This document shows, in pieces, positions 1-10,990 of a DNA stretch of 22,500 nt. Position numbers and translations under genes: made by a program. Position 1 is the first letter of the stretch, and each line of letters begins with the position of its first letter. Location of the stretch: the NCBI GenBank assembly GCA_963170055.1, contig CAUJGJ010000318.1, positions 467,781 to 490,280 of the forward strand, in the 5' to 3' direction. This stretch comes from Halisarca cf. caerulea (lineage: Eukaryota; Porifera; Demospongiae; Chondrillida; Halisarcidae). Below the pieces are notes generated by a model, which made no database searches, had not been told where the DNA came from, and saw nothing but the letters and a program-made list of their open reading frames with translations.

Positions 1-29
1 ACAAAAAGATTTCCAGTCAATTTTCCCAT
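1..29 (-). CDS. 5' end of a secreted CPPG/DDIEL-domain family protein (partial, runs off the left edge)
   Basis: The reverse complement of bases 1-29 reads ATG and then codons for MGKLTGNLF, which matches the start of the intact family member at 8708-9616 (MGKLTGNLC) almost exactly. Homology continues into the 5' flank: the block AACACAGCTA at 72-81 lies about 43 bases upstream of this ATG, and the same block lies 35 and 32 bases upstream of the starts of the other two tandem copies. Only the start of the signal peptide is inside the window, so whether this copy is intact cannot be judged. It shows that the tandem family extends to the left of the window. Confidence 0.8.
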
Positions 30-439
30 AACGATATCGCTTCTAAATGATTATTCACTATTAATAGCAAAAACACAGCTATCGAAGTAATGGCAAATTC
101 GTGGTTGCAAAGGACCTCTTGTGGTTTTGACAGGTATGCGATTAAAACGTCACACCTAATACAAATTATCACGTTCTAACCCTGTGACCACCTTCCTGGT
201 ATTCCAGATTTGAATGGTTGCACCTTCAACAGAAAGGATTCTGGCCAGCCAAGTTAGCAAATGAATGATAGTAATGTATGAATTTGCAGATCCTGTGAGC
301 AATCGAGCTTCGAAAGCTTTGACTTGCCTCCGTAAGTTATGACAATATGTGCGGCGTACCAATTAGCTTCTGTCTATATATAGCACTCGAAAACACGCGA
401 TGAACATGCGACCGGTGCGGAACGGAATGCGGAAGGGAT
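30..439. other. Upstream flank of the left-edge gene; no gene seen
   Basis: Bases 30 to about 100 are homologous to the 5' flanks of the family members at 7448-7500 and 9617-9680, so they are probably the promoter region of the edge gene. The rest, up to about 440, shows no supportable exon. Short open frames here lack splice context or a recognisable product. A copy of the GGAACGG-rich motif is at 416-434. Confidence 0.5.
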
Positions 440-474
440 GATGTACTAGTGTTAATTATGTGTGTCTGCATAAT

Positions 475-526
<52 letters not shown>

Positions 527-735
527 GTTAGAACTAGCGTCAAAACTGCCTCCAATTGCGCCAAATTCACGTAATGTGGTTAGCTAGAAGTGATTTCAAT
601 GTTTGCGGCTAATTTTGCTTGTGTTTTCAGTCCTTCGTTTGGACTAGTCGACTTGTGGAAGGAACAGAAAGTGTGTAGAGAAGCGTTTCGGAAAACAGCG
701 TGTTCCGTTCTATTCCGGATTTTAGCCTAAGGACC
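440..735 (+). repeat. Direct repeat, copy 1 (second copy at 4350-4655)
   Basis: After a shared (TG)n tract at about 477-526, the two segments align base by base through GGAACTAGCGTC/AGAACTAGCGTC, the GGAAGGAACAGAAAGTG stretch and up to the CCGGATTTTAG end. The block 631-724 is better conserved than the rest and is preceded by a TTTTCAG splice-acceptor-like string. In the frame starting at 632 it is open for 32 codons, containing LWKEQKVCREAFRK, and ends in TAA at 728-730. It could be a small exon or the end of a transposable element. Confidence 0.75.
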
Positions 736-1642
736 TTTAAAGCAAGTTTCACTCTCGTATTTCTAAGCATTAGTTTTGGATATTGGCGCTTCAGAATCTT
801 TGGAAGGTTTGCAAAGAAGGAACGCTGATTTTTAGTTCTAACTGATATCTTGGAAGGGCCGGTAGGATCATAGATTTTCTCCGAAGATGAGAGAAGTTCA
901 CAATCTTTTAACTCCTTTGTTTAGAACAACGGCCGGGGCTATGTAAGAACGTATCATGCTGAAAGTTTAGTAGAATAGTGTAAGAAGATCGCGGATACTA
1001 GTCATTCACTTGACTTTCTTGGCGTTTGTTGCTCGGTTACAACACAAACAACAAGCAACCTTCCAAAGACGAAGAAAGAGAATAAACAAAAACGAAGCGT
1101 GCAAGACTGCAGAGCTTTTATCTCATTGTATTGAAACTTCGGGGTTGACTAAAATGCGGAACGGTCTCTCACGTGTTGCGGAACACATGGCACGTGTTGT
1201 CACGCGCACCAGTGCCAGTTTGACCATAGATACTCTATACTTCGCACGGGGACAGAGAGGAATACAAGTCCAAGGCTGAAAGGTAAACCGATTCGTATGA
1301 GAGTTTAGCACGCTTTCTTCTGAATTGTCATCATCTAGACTATATCATGCAATTGTACTACAAAGTTCAGTCATAGTTATTGGTTCTGTAAATTCTGTAC
1401 GCCATCTCTTTGTTATATTAGCTGTCCTGTCCCAGCCTTGCCCCATGCCTGAGGGTGTATCTCAGGTTCCGGATCTGAATGAATGAAACCAGATTTGATT
1501 CACACTTATATCTTTTGTTATATCGTTTTCTGCATGTTCTCTCAGAGTGCAATTTTCATGTTCAAAATGTCACAATGTAAGACTTATATGTACGTGTGAT
1601 ACAGCTATTTGAAGTTGTGTGATAAGTTTTATCCACACGCAC
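736..1642. other. Spacer with no confident gene; possible terminal exon on the minus strand
   Basis: A plus-strand open frame at 1010-1279 (89 codons) and a minus-strand frame at 1123-1277 overlap here. The minus-strand one follows an acceptor-like ACCTTTCAG, is open in the phase left by the exon ending at 1643, and ends with TGA. It could therefore be the last exon of that gene, but its composition (no recognisable domain, arginine-rich) gives no support. A CTAAAATGCGGAACGG motif lies at 1149-1164. I see nothing else. Confidence 0.3.
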
Positions 1643-2441
1643 CTGTTTGATGTTTCTTGGCATCTTTATGGCATGGTATGTTGTGTCGATACCAGCCTTG
1701 GCCACCTCAGTCTTAAAGGTAGCAGAAGGCAGTTGAGGTGCAATTGCCTTCTGCTTCAGCTCCTCCATGTATGAGGGTAGAGTGCGCAAGTGCTCTCTAC
1801 CCTCTCCCTCCTTCATCCCTCGATGAGGCAGGCCCTCAAAGACACCACTGTCTCCAAGGTAGTGGACTAGGGTGTATTTTGTCTGGTCCACCAGTTGGTA
1901 CGCTTGGCGTTGAAAATTCTTGCTGGGACCATTAGGGGTTTCGATGTTGAAATACATCTTTTTTAATCTGGGGTTTCTCTTTGGCAGCTTGTGTACCCCC
2001 TCACATCTCCAGCGATACTGGTCACAACGCCAGTCATCTATATTATAGCAAATGTTTGGGTATTTATATGTATGTAAATTTGAAAAAAGTATTGAATTGC
2101 ATAGTTAAAACTGTATTATCTTGTCATGTCTGTATAACTAACTGTCTTGTCTTGCTTTTTATATTGCAGGTATAAGATGAGGCCATGATACAGATTTTAG
2201 ATTTTAACTTTATTCATACTTTTCTTTTAACTTGACTTCACTTGTGTGCAAATGTGTATAACTGCATGCCAAAATTAATGTTTTGCATACCTGCTCTGTT
2301 GCCTTCGGTAAAGAAAAGGAATACCTCTCCGCCTGAGGGCTTTACAGGCTGTGAACGAATTGCTGCGAATTTGGAAGCAGACTTCAGAATAGCAGTGGCT
2401 TCTGTTTCAGTGAAACATCGAGCTCGTGGGGAAAGAGCCAT
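1643..2441 (-). CDS. Two-exon gene fragment, possibly N-terminal part of a MULE-type transposase-derived protein
   Basis: Exon 1 is complement(2291..2441) and exon 2 is complement(1643..2037). The 253-base intron starts GTATGC and ends ATATAG, and joining keeps the frame (a split GAT codon) to give 182 residues. The start is ATG in a good context (GAAATGG). A stop lies upstream in frame, with no acceptor between. Key segments are GGEVFLFFTEGNRADDWRCD across the junction, YRWRCEGVHKLPKRNP at about 56-71, and YTLVHYLGDSG at about 104-114. From memory this layout (DDWR-DxYRW-basic-YF, then VHYLGD) resembles the N-terminal part of uncharacterised invertebrate and fish proteins that carry a MULE-like DDE transposase further on. 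No DDE part is found downstream here. Exon 2 ends KMPRNIKQ followed by GTGCGT, a plausible donor; the next exon is unknown. It may be a relic or a host gene derived from a transposon. Confidence 0.55.
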
Positions 2442-2652
2442 TTCCAGCGATTTTGGCGGGACGACAATACCATCATAGGTATAATAATTAATCGATTCCT
2501 TTTATGGCCATGAAATGTTACTATTTATAGAATAAATAGGAAAAGCAGAAGAAAACGATTATTAATATCTCCGCTAGACGTCACGCTGCAAAACGGCTTA
2601 GATGGTGCTGCATGACAACACGTGACCGACCATGTGACATTATGTTCGTTGT

Positions 2653-3228
2653 GTTCCGCGTTCCGCATTCCGTTCCGCGTTTTAGTCACTCCGGAAACTT
2701 CCGTTAAGTTCTGTCTCGTGACATCATGTGACTTTGGCCTTGAGAGAAGCCTTCTTCACCGGCAAATTTCTTCATAAAGCCGAAGATCTAGATGGCGGTC
2801 CATAACTCCAAAATTTAAGGGATGATTTCTAAAAGGTAAAGCTAAATTTTCACCGCGTATACTTCAGGTTGCTTGTTCCGTTCAGGTTATGTGTCGCTAA
2901 TTCTTGTCTTGGCCTGGCTTCAAAACCACAAAATGCTGCACATAACAACCAAGGAATAAAATGTAACAAGCGATTCGAGTTTAAAAAACTCGTGGGCCGC
3001 CCACGGCCCTGGAAACTCGAATCGCTTGGAAGTTGTCGTTATTCACAAAACTAACATTTCGAAGATCTCTTCTACTCCAAAAGACCCTTCGCTAATTAAA
3101 GGAGGAGCAAACGTTCCAATTTCGTCGAATTATAGGCGAGAATTGGGTACTGCCTTAGCGTCCGCCATGTTGTTGACATATATTATATATATACACACAT
3201 CATTACGGACGTTACGGACACTTCCGGT
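2653..3228. promoter_or_regulatory. Cluster of promoter-type motifs upstream of the minus-strand two-exon gene
   Basis: ETS-like sites are seen at 2690-2697 (TCCGGAAA) and 3220-3228 (ACTTCCGGT). YY1-like sites are at 2790-2798 (AGATGGCGG) and 3161-3171 (TCCGCCATGTT). A run of TTCCGCG/TTCCGCATTCCG lies at 2653-2685. Such combinations are typical of TATA-less, often bidirectional animal promoters. The nearest supported gene starts at 2441 on the minus strand. No convincing plus-strand gene was found to the right, so a divergent promoter is only a guess. Short matches can arise by chance. Confidence 0.3.
2967..3028. repeat. Perfect 16-base inverted repeat with a GC-rich palindromic loop
   Basis: CAAGCGATTCGAGTTT (2967-2982) is the exact reverse complement of AAACTCGAATCGCTTG (3013-3028). 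The 30-base interior contains a second inverted repeat, CGTGGG CCG CCCACG. A transcript would fold into a strong hairpin. No coding role is evident. Confidence 0.8.
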
Positions 3229-3248
3229 CAAAGTAAAAATAATATAGG

Positions 3249-3266
3249 GGCCGCCTTCCGGCGGCC
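3249..3266. repeat. Short GC hairpin followed by A-run
   Basis: GGCCGCC TTCC GGCGGCC is a perfect 7-base stem with a 4-base loop, followed by six A. It stands out in AT-rich surroundings. In bacteria the opposite strand would look like a rho-independent terminator, but nothing else in the window is bacterial. Confidence 0.6.
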
Positions 3267-3482
3267 AAAAAAGTATACGAGGTGAATATTTAAATATTGA
3301 TCCTAAGATTATTTTAAACTTACTTTAGGTTTTAAAACCCACCATCTAGATCTCCGGCTTTTTAACTGAAACCGTTTTCGGTCGTTGTGGCAAACGTCTA
3401 ATTGTGGAACTACGGGATATATTCACAAAGAAAAGAGGTATTGTTGAAAGTACAAATGTCAGAAAGATTATACATCAGTACA

Positions 3483-3936
3483 ATATCATAACAGTTGATG
3501 AATTAAGGTCCATGGACAGAAACATTTTATATAGTTTGTTCCAGAACCTATCTTGAATGTACTATGAGAAGCTCGATTATAATTAACTGATTCAGAATGT
3601 TAATTAGTCTGATATAAAGTATTAGTACTTTTGCCATTCCTCAACAAAGCTGAATACTTTTGCCCTTTATTTTGAAAAGTTTTTTTTTATTTAATACCAA
3701 TCGATCAGCAAACACTAACTCTTAATCCGTCACCAGTACTAAAGGAGTGACCCAAATCTAGGTATAAGGGTCATTTTTACACAAACATGTTGTTCACTAT
3801 AAACAATAAAATTACGTAAACCCAGACAATAAAATGTAGTTCAATATCATACGCACATAAATAATCATTAATTTTGAGTTGGATACAATTTTCCACTCAG
3901 GTCCTTCCTAGAAGGGCCTCTTAGTAATGAAAAGTA
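3483..3936 (-). repeat. Dispersed repeat, inverted relative to the copy at 15207-15829
   Basis: The reverse complement of this segment aligns with 15207-15829 over its whole length. Shared landmarks include TACTTTTCATTAC, GACCCTTATACCTAGATT, CCTTTAGTACTGGTGACG, CAGACTAATTAA and CATCAACTGTTATGATATTG. The copy here lacks the 173-base insertion at 15440-15612 and so serves as the empty site. No coding potential is seen. Confidence 0.8.
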
Positions 3937-4139
3937 CTGTGCTTGGCTATTAGTTATTCGAGGGTTATTGCAGCTGCTATTAAAATATTTTCACTATTTT
4001 ATATGCATGTCCATGCATTGCCAAACTTTACATCTTGTCGGTATGCACATAAAGTTCCTCTTCCACAAAATTCCTCAATCCCACCATTGTTTTGCATGCT
4101 ATAGCTATCCAAATAAGTAAAGTAACTGTATGTGTGAAG
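3937..4139. other. AT-rich spacer, nothing recognised
   Basis: No open frame or splice pattern that I can support lies between the dispersed repeat and the GT microsatellite. Confidence 0.5.
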
Positions 4140-4451
<312 letters not shown>

Positions 4452-4802
4452 TTGGAACTAGCGTCAAAACTGCCTCCGATTCCGCCAAATTCATGTAATG
4501 TGGTTTGCTACAAGTGATCTTAATATTTGCTGCTGATTTTGCTGGTGTTATCAGTCCTTCGTTCAGGCTAATTGACTTGTGGAAGGAACAGAAAGTGTGT
4601 AGAGAAGCGTTTCGGAAAATAGCGTGTTCCGTTCCATTCCGGATTTTAGTAAGGACCTTGGATTCACAATAATATTATGATGTAGAATGGTGCGTTGCGT
4701 CACATCACATCGTCAGCGTCGTAATTGATCAAATATTTACACAAAGTGCATTGACGTGCACCAACGCTCTCTCTGTCTAGCGCTAGGTTAATAGTATGAT
4801 GC

Positions 4803-5202
4803 ATGCTGGAGGGTTGCGTATACATTGACTTCGATCGCGTCGCGTGGCCAGCGTCAAGCGGTTCACAATATAGGCAGTATCGAGTACTAGTCGTGGCTAT
4901 GTCCACCAGACAATGGAACTTTATGATCTGGGTCTTCACGTTTTTTAGTACACTACTACATAATATTTTGTATATTTTTGAAAAGGTATGAAAGTGGTTG
5001 CATTACTGACTGACTCTTCTGACCTGCACTCGTTCCATTGGCATTTTTCCAGGTAACAGAACAGAACAGAGATGCCTGTTTGTATAAACTCACAGAAGAT
5101 GTCAAAGATAGTCTAGCATTGTTATGCAATGTGCTCTCATGCAATAATGATTGCAAGATTGTGTTATGGGGATCACTTAGAATTGATATTTTCTTCTTTT
5201 AA
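4803..5202 (+). CDS. Putative two-exon gene for a 110-residue membrane-anchored protein
   Basis: Exon 1 is 4803..4985 and exon 2 is 5053..5202, with TAA at 5200-5202. The 67-base intron begins GTATGA and ends TTTTTCCAG. Its length is a multiple of neither exon frame, yet the junction (GAA AAG | GTA ACA) keeps the frame open for 49 more codons. Exon 1 may start at the first ATG or at the in-frame ATG coding MSTRQWNF (4896). It contains a hydrophobic segment, IWVFTFFSTLLHNILYIF, that could be a membrane anchor or uncleaved signal. Exon 2 carries a polar, possibly helical part (EQNRDACLYKLTEDVKD) with four cysteines, and ends FFF. No family is recognised. Support comes only from the splice pattern and frame, so it could be a chance join. 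Confidence 0.4.
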
Positions 5203-5264
5203 CATTTAATTTAATTTTGTTTATGGTCTTTATATACCAATAATTCACCATGGTATGCCATACT

Positions 5265-5328
5265 TTGTGTGTATGTTTGTGTGTGTGTGTGTGTGTGTAT
5301 GTGTGTGTGTGTGTGTGTGTGTGCACGT

Positions 5329-5373
<45 letters not shown>

Positions 5374-5433
5374 TGTGCATGTGTGTGTGTGTGTATGTGT
5401 GTGTGTATGTATGTATGTATGTGTGTGTGTGTC
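5265..5433. repeat. (GT)n microsatellite with GTAT interruptions
   Basis: Runs of TG are broken by CACG, CA and (GTAT)n units. All long frames across it are low-complexity and not genes. Confidence 0.95.
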
Positions 5434-5999
5434 CATGTGAGTGTGCACCCATGCATTACGCATATGCATTCCCCTTATACATAGTCTAGCAAGATGTTGG
5501 GAAGTGGTTGATTATCTGAAGGTTCTCCCTGCATGCTTTGCCAAATGTACGTAATGCTATGCATGTTAGTGTAATGTTTCTATATGCTATTCTTAGCATG
5601 CCTATGTTGTGTGCGCAGTGTTGGTATGTGCTGTTGTTAACATTATGCATGTGCCTAATGTATGCCTGGAAGACATTGTGACTGTGTAACATTGCTATAA
5701 TATATGCTATCCTTATCATGCATATTGGCACTGTCAGGAGCCCCTGCAGCCATTATTCGCAGGACAGAAGGTCCTGAAAGCATGCTTATCCTCAGTTTTA
5801 CATGCATAATGATCTCGATGTGACTACTTATTAATTACGTTACATGTCCACACATGTACTTACACATATATAATATTAATTTATGCATTTAACAAGAAGA
5901 TTTATCATCAACGTGCAGGATAGAGTCAAGCACATATAACTTGCCTGTAACTAAGTACATATTATTATGAGAGTGTGTATATTTATGGCTTATTTGCAA
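5434..5999. other. AT-rich spacer, nothing recognised
   Basis: Several overlapping short frames exist on both strands, but none shows a domain, signal peptide or splice context. The words GCATGC and TATGC are frequent. Confidence 0.5.
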
Positions 6000-7680
6000 G
6001 AAATTCGATGAGCAGCCCATTGTTTCATGATAGGACGTGGGCTTTCGATGGTTGTGTGCACACAATATGTGAAGTAGTGCATGCATGGGGCCGGATTTGG
6101 CAAAGGAATGTAGTAGAAGTTTGGAACAGATTGAATAATGTTAACGTCAAGTGTAGTTGCGCGTTGTTGTGTTTGTATGTGCATGTCTTTGTTATTTGCC
6201 TGTAATCAGCGGCAACTCTGTGTCTAATGAACGCCGTGTTCATTCCCCTGTTGTTTCCTTGGCTTATACAACTGTATAACATATTATGCAAGACAGGAGT
6301 GTGGGGGATATGGACGCTTTGTTTCTGTCTTTGCTGTTCACCTCATCGTTGGCAGCCAAGTGTGGGTAATCAATTCATTTGTGCAATTTAAGGACGAACA
6401 CAACCTAAAACATCCACTCGATCACAAACTGCCAGGTGAAAGAGAGGAAAGGGCAAAACAGATGAAGAAAGAACAGAAAACACTCATGACTTGTTGCTGA
6501 AGGTGGTGCTATGCAACTGGAAAAAACAGGTGAAATCCATGAAAACTCCGTTGACTGAACGTATGATACCCATCAAAATTTCCAATTAGTATGTCAACAC
6601 ATGGACTGCTTTCATCTTGACAACTTCTCAGTTCGATGTCATCAGAAAATGATGGTACGTTGAGATAGAACCAGTCATAGCGCTCACAACACCTGTTACC
6701 AGTAGACACACACCCCTGGCCATCCCATAGTGGATCATCCCACCTTACAACTCCATGTTGAAAAGTTGTACCTGGAAACCCAGTTTCAAAGTAATTCTGC
6801 TCCCCAACAAAATTGGATATGTCTGTTCTGTTGTTAGGATTTGCCTGGGAACAAGGACAGTGCCAATGATTGTTGCTATGCAACTCTGACAAGCCATTTG
6901 CATATGCCCACAGGTGCTTCCTAGGAGATCCCTGAGTGACGGATAAACCGTCACCATAGTAAGTGTCTATAGATTGACTTGCACCTAATGTTGTATCAAA
7001 GGTATTTGGGCAAACTGGTAGCCTCTGACAATACCACAAACTTTTATGTAGCTGGAATGGACTGGAAAAGTTACTGATGAGCACCCTGGACCATTATGTG
7101 ATGTTCCACATGCGCTTTGGTTTGTGGATGTATTGACAATTACGTATAGGCCTGGTGGACAGCTGTCTCCTCTTTTCATGTCATAATATGCTATTTGTCG
7201 AAACAAACTGAGCACTCCACACTTCTCACCAAACGAACCTCTCAATTTCTGTTCCTCAAAGCTTCTCAAGAGCTTTGCCAATATCATCAATCTCAATGAA
7301 GTTCAATTGGCAAGTTATCACTGAACCTGTCCACTGAATTGTATACTACATCTTCAAGTGTACCATCAGTGGTACATACACTGAAGCAACTGCTCACAAT
7401 GTACACAATTAGTATGTACCCAGAGGACCTCTACTCGGTTTATCCATATCAATATCACTTCTGAATTATTCACTAACAAACACAGCTATAAATTTGCTTC
7501 TCAGATATGGCAACCACAATTCTATACACATAGAATTATGTATGGCATCAATTGCAAGCAGGATATGTGGTAGACTCCATACAGCTAGTGACAAGGAGTC
7601 ATGTTACGTACAGCAACATTTGGTGTAATTATATATGTACGTTATTAAATTTTTATGAATATCTGGGTAGCAGCAATATA
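6000..7680 (-). repeat. Tandem duplication, left unit (contains the pseudogene)
   Basis: This unit aligns in the same orientation with about 7945-9900. The distal part (6000-6215, with CGATGAGCAGC.CATTGT and AAGGAATGTAGT) matches 7950-8205. The gene part (6559-7447) matches 8708-9616. The 5' flank up to about 7680 matches 9617-9900 (GGATATGT.., GGAGTCAT.TTAC). The right unit is longer, partly because it carries the (CA)n tract at 8217-8550. The left unit also has about 350 unaligned bases (6216-6558) between its distal part and its gene. Confidence 0.75.
6559..7447 (-). pseudogene. Decayed copy of the secreted CPPG/DDIEL-domain family protein
   Basis: The sequence aligns with the intact gene at 8708-9616 along its whole length. 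The ATG at 7445-7447 is kept, but a two-base shift in the signal peptide brings a stop at codon 13. A deletion of about 18-19 bases near 7280-7300 changes frame again. A four-base deletion near 7010 separates two long open parts: one to the right ending VCGIVRGYQFA and one to the left starting near NTFDTTLGASQSIDTYY. The conserved HYYCESGF has become a form without the cysteine, and the C-terminal residues after DDIELRSCQDESS and the original stop are lost, so the frame runs on to 6509. Both the domain signature (DPLWDGQGCVS, NRCCE, DDIELRSC) and an RGD (in KRGDSCPPG) are still readable. A coding function is very unlikely. Confidence 0.85.
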
Positions 7681-7944
7681 ACTGGACGCATTTGTCAGTT
7701 TTTTGGTAATCAGCAAAGCCCAGTTATGGCAAGGCTGATATAAAGATCAGTCAATTTCAGTCTGCCATGGAGTAAATTTTCACTATTATTATGTATACAT
7801 ATATAAGCCATGTATAATTTACCCGTGTAGTAATTTTCCTGCTATACACTATAAATACGTTTACTATTATTTAGTACATACATTGACGGCAGATGATTAT
7901 AATCGTTGGGTAAGCCTGAGGTACTGGTACAGTAGAGGCATGAA
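7681..7944. other. Junction between the tandem units, no gene
   Basis: An AT-rich stretch between the right edge of the left unit's 5' flank and the start of the homologous distal part of the right unit. Nothing codes here that I can support. Confidence 0.5.
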
Positions 7945-8216
7945 TAGCACATCGATGAGCAGCTCATTGTATCACGATAGTCAAGCAGTGTGAAAGCTGA
8001 AAGCCCATGCACTGTAGGCTTCGGTTGCATGGTTTTTGTGCATATTATGTGGAACGGTGCATGGGCCAAGGAATGTAGTTCCTTGGAAGCTTAGAACCGA
8101 CAGGACATGCCACCATAATCAACATTATGTGTAGCTTTGTGTTGCACAATAGTTAATGATATGTAATCGTGTGTTATTCGCCTCATTGTCAGCATCCCTG
8201 TGGTGAATCATGCACA

Positions 8217-8550
<334 letters not shown>

Positions 8551-8707
8551 GTTCTATTAATTGTATGACATTGTATATATACTATTAAGATGTATGCAGT
8601 CACTAGAGACCAGTTGTATACTGTATTAATTTTCCAAGTATAGCATTCGAGCTAACAGGTTAGAGAACATGTCATATATACAGTTTACAATATCATCCTG
8701 AATCATG

Positions 8708-9616
8708 TCAAATAGAAACCCAGAACTCGTAGCTTTCAATTAGAGTGTCTTCATCTGTACTACTTTGATCTTGACAACTTCGCAGTTCGATGTCATCAGA
8801 AGATGACAATACATTGCGGTAGAACCAGCCGTAGCATTCACAACACCTGTTACCAGGAGACACACAACCTTTGCCGTCCCACAGTGGATCGTCCCACCTC
8901 ACAACTCCAAGCTGAAAGGTGGTACCCGGAAACCCAGATTCACAGTAATAATGGTCCCCGACAAAATCTGGTATGTCAGTTCTATCATTAGGATTAGATC
9001 TGGAACAAGGACACCGATGATGGTTGTCATTCAACTCGGACAAGCCATTTGCATATGTCCACAGATGCTTTCTAGGAGATCCCTGAGTGATGGATATACC
9101 ATCTACATAATAAGTGTCTATAGATTGACTTGCACCTAATGTCGTATCAAAGGCATTTGGGCTGGCAAATTGGTATCCTCTGACAATGCCACAAACTTTA
9201 CTGTAGCTGGAATGGACTGGAAAAGTTACTGATGTGCAACCTGGACCATCATGTGATCTTCCACATGCACTTTGGTTCATTGCTGTATTGGTAATCATAT
9301 GTAGGCCTGGTGGACAAGGGTCTCCCCTTTTTGTGTCAAAATATGCTATTTGTCTCCACAAACCTTGTACTCCGCACGTCTCGCTGAACAAACCTCTCCA
9401 TTTCTGTTCCTCAAAGTTCCTCAAGAGCTTTGTCAATACCGCTGATCTAAATGAGTTTGAAACATTAAATATCGGTTCGATTGACAAAATATCGTACATG
9501 TCCACTGAATTGTACAACACATCCTCAGACTTATCATAAGCTGTACGTACACCAAAGCAACTGCTCACAATGCACACAATTAAGAATACACAAAGATTTC
9601 CAGTCAGTTTTCCCAT
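8708..9616 (-). CDS. Secreted 302-residue protein of the CPPG/DDIEL-domain family (intact)
   Basis: A single open exon starting MGKLTGNL. Residues 5-22 are a hydrophobic signal peptide, followed by a short polar region that may be helical (about 25-75). The cysteine-rich domain (about 80-300) has these landmarks in order: KRGDPCPPG (96-104), ACGRS, GCTSVTFPV (126-134), VCGIVRGYQ (141-149), YVDGISITQGSPRKHLWTYA (170-189), RCPCS (201-205), FVGDHYYCESGFPG (218-231), [11 protein letters not shown] (241-251), CC (258-259), SDDIELRSC (273-281) and ESYEFWV (294-300). The order is the same in the collagen-linked gene at 18157. I recall this set of motifs in many predicted sponge and cnidarian extracellular proteins but know no established name or function. 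Expected location is extracellular. An RGD at 97-99 hints at integrin binding without proof. Upstream, an ATAAATAT box (9663-9670) and the shared AACACAGCTA block (9651-9660) suggest the promoter. Confidence 0.85.
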   Translation of the reverse strand: MGKLTGNLCVFLIVCIVSSCFGVRTAYDKSEDVLYNSVDMYDILSIEPIFNVSNSFRSAVLTKLLRNFEEQKWRGLFSETCGVQGLWRQIAYFDTKRGDPCPPGLHMITNTAMNQSACGRSHDGPGCTSVTFPVHSSYSKVCGIVRGYQFASPNAFDTTLGASQSIDTYYVDGISITQGSPRKHLWTYANGLSELNDNHHRCPCSRSNPNDRTDIPDFVGDHYYCESGFPGTTFQLGVVRWDDPLWDGKGCVSPGNRCCECYGWFYRNVLSSSDDIELRSCQDQSSTDEDTLIESYEFWVSI

Positions 9617-9650
9617 AGCAGTATTACTCCTGAATGATTATTTGGGAGCA

Positions 9651-9670
9651 AACACAGCTAATATATTTAT
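9651..9670 (-). promoter_or_regulatory. Probable core promoter of the 302-residue gene
   Basis: On the minus strand ATAAATAT lies about 47-54 bases upstream of the ATG and is followed by TAGCTGTGTT. The complement of the latter (AACACAGCTA) is preserved in the flanks of the pseudogene (7479-7488) and of the left-edge copy (72-81), while the bases around it differ. The TATA-like string itself is weaker in the other two copies. Confidence 0.45.
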
Positions 9671-9900
9671 GCTTTAACAATAGAAACCCCATTATTCTAT
9701 ATTTAAATGAAATAATTATGGCACTAAGTATAGGATATGTATGATAGACAGTCTGATCGACTCCACCATTAATCAAGGAGTCATATTACAGCAGCATGCA
9801 TTATGTATCATCATATTTTATAAGTTTACTTGACAATGTATAAATATAATATGTATTTGTATTATATTGGGTATATTAATCTTTATGAAACACTGGAAAG

Positions 9901-10604
9901 CTTAGTACATTTATGGTACCTGGCTGAAATTCACGGTGTTGGTCAGTTCTTAAAACTATCACCTATTATATATATTTGCCTGATCCTTACTTGAAATTAG
10001 ACGCACAACATCAAACTCAATTTGCACTCTATTAACAGAAGCCATGTAAATTCACCTACTTATTACAGTAACTATGTCATGTTAATATGCTAGGTTCTGC
10101 AGTTTGTTTCTCGTGGTGGCAAAGATTGGCTTCGGCTGGGTTTAATTCAATGCACAGTGATATGACGGGTACTATACCATCGCTTAATATGCCAAAACAC
10201 ATGTATACCACAGTTTTCTGCATATAGCGGTATTTGCATTACTATGATTTAGACTGGTTAGTATATTATATTGTATAATGGATATGAATCCAACATTTGT
10301 CAAGCCAAAATTATGGCTAATTCAGTGTTTTCCACCTTGCATATATTCAAAAAGTTCTTCTGAATCAAGGAACATTACAATGAGGTACGTAGTTGCCTGA
10401 AGTCACAGATTTCCAAGACATAAACTCATGTCAACTTACATAGATGCTCGTGTTGTTTACAATATAATATCTCTCTATAATAATTATTGTACATTACTAT
10501 GGTAATGATATTTATAGCGCTAATGTATAATACTGCATTTTCACAGTGGTTACGAATGTAGTGAGTTTTCTTTTTCTGTCGCGTTAGTGGAGACGGTTTG
10601 AGCT
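9901..10604. other. AT-rich intergenic stretch, no gene seen
   Basis: No domain, signal peptide or consistent splice pair is visible on either strand. Confidence 0.5.
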
Positions 10605-10990
10605 ACCCATCCATTTTATTAGTATTTGGGGTAACATATGTTGGATTTAATCCCATTTCAGGTCACTTTAGACGCGAATTATGCAGAAGGTGCATGCTCG
10701 TCAAACTTTGCAGTAGCTAAAACTAGCAAAGAAGGATGTATGTGCTCTGTGAGATTGGGCAAGAGATTTGTTCGGAAGTCTAACTAAAACTTTGCTTTTT
10801 AGAGAAATAAAAAAAAATATCACTTTCTGCCTCCTGGTGCCGAATAGCTCTATTGTGGAAAAGCAATCGATTCATTAAAGCACAGATCTAGGCCATATCC
10901 TGGGATGACTTTTTTGTTTGTGGAAATTTGTCTTTGCTTTTGGCAGGGTTGTGACTGTTTTATTTGGGGGCTGCAAATTGGTCAGCCATC
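10605..10990 (+). repeat. Repeat R1, copy 1 (direct copy at 16505-16890)
   Basis: The two segments share GCTACCCATCCATTT, CATTTCAGGTCACTTT.GACGCGAATTA, CTAACTAAAACTTTGCTTTT, TGCCGAATAGCTCTATTGT and GGCCATATCCTGGGATGACTTT, with a moderate number of substitutions and small indels. Neither copy has a clear long reading frame, so this looks like a non-autonomous repeat. Confidence 0.85.

Noticed and set aside
3145..3171. ATGGCGGAC on the minus strand as a gene start
   Set aside because: It meets a stop after twelve codons with no convincing donor. The string is better explained as a YY1-like site.
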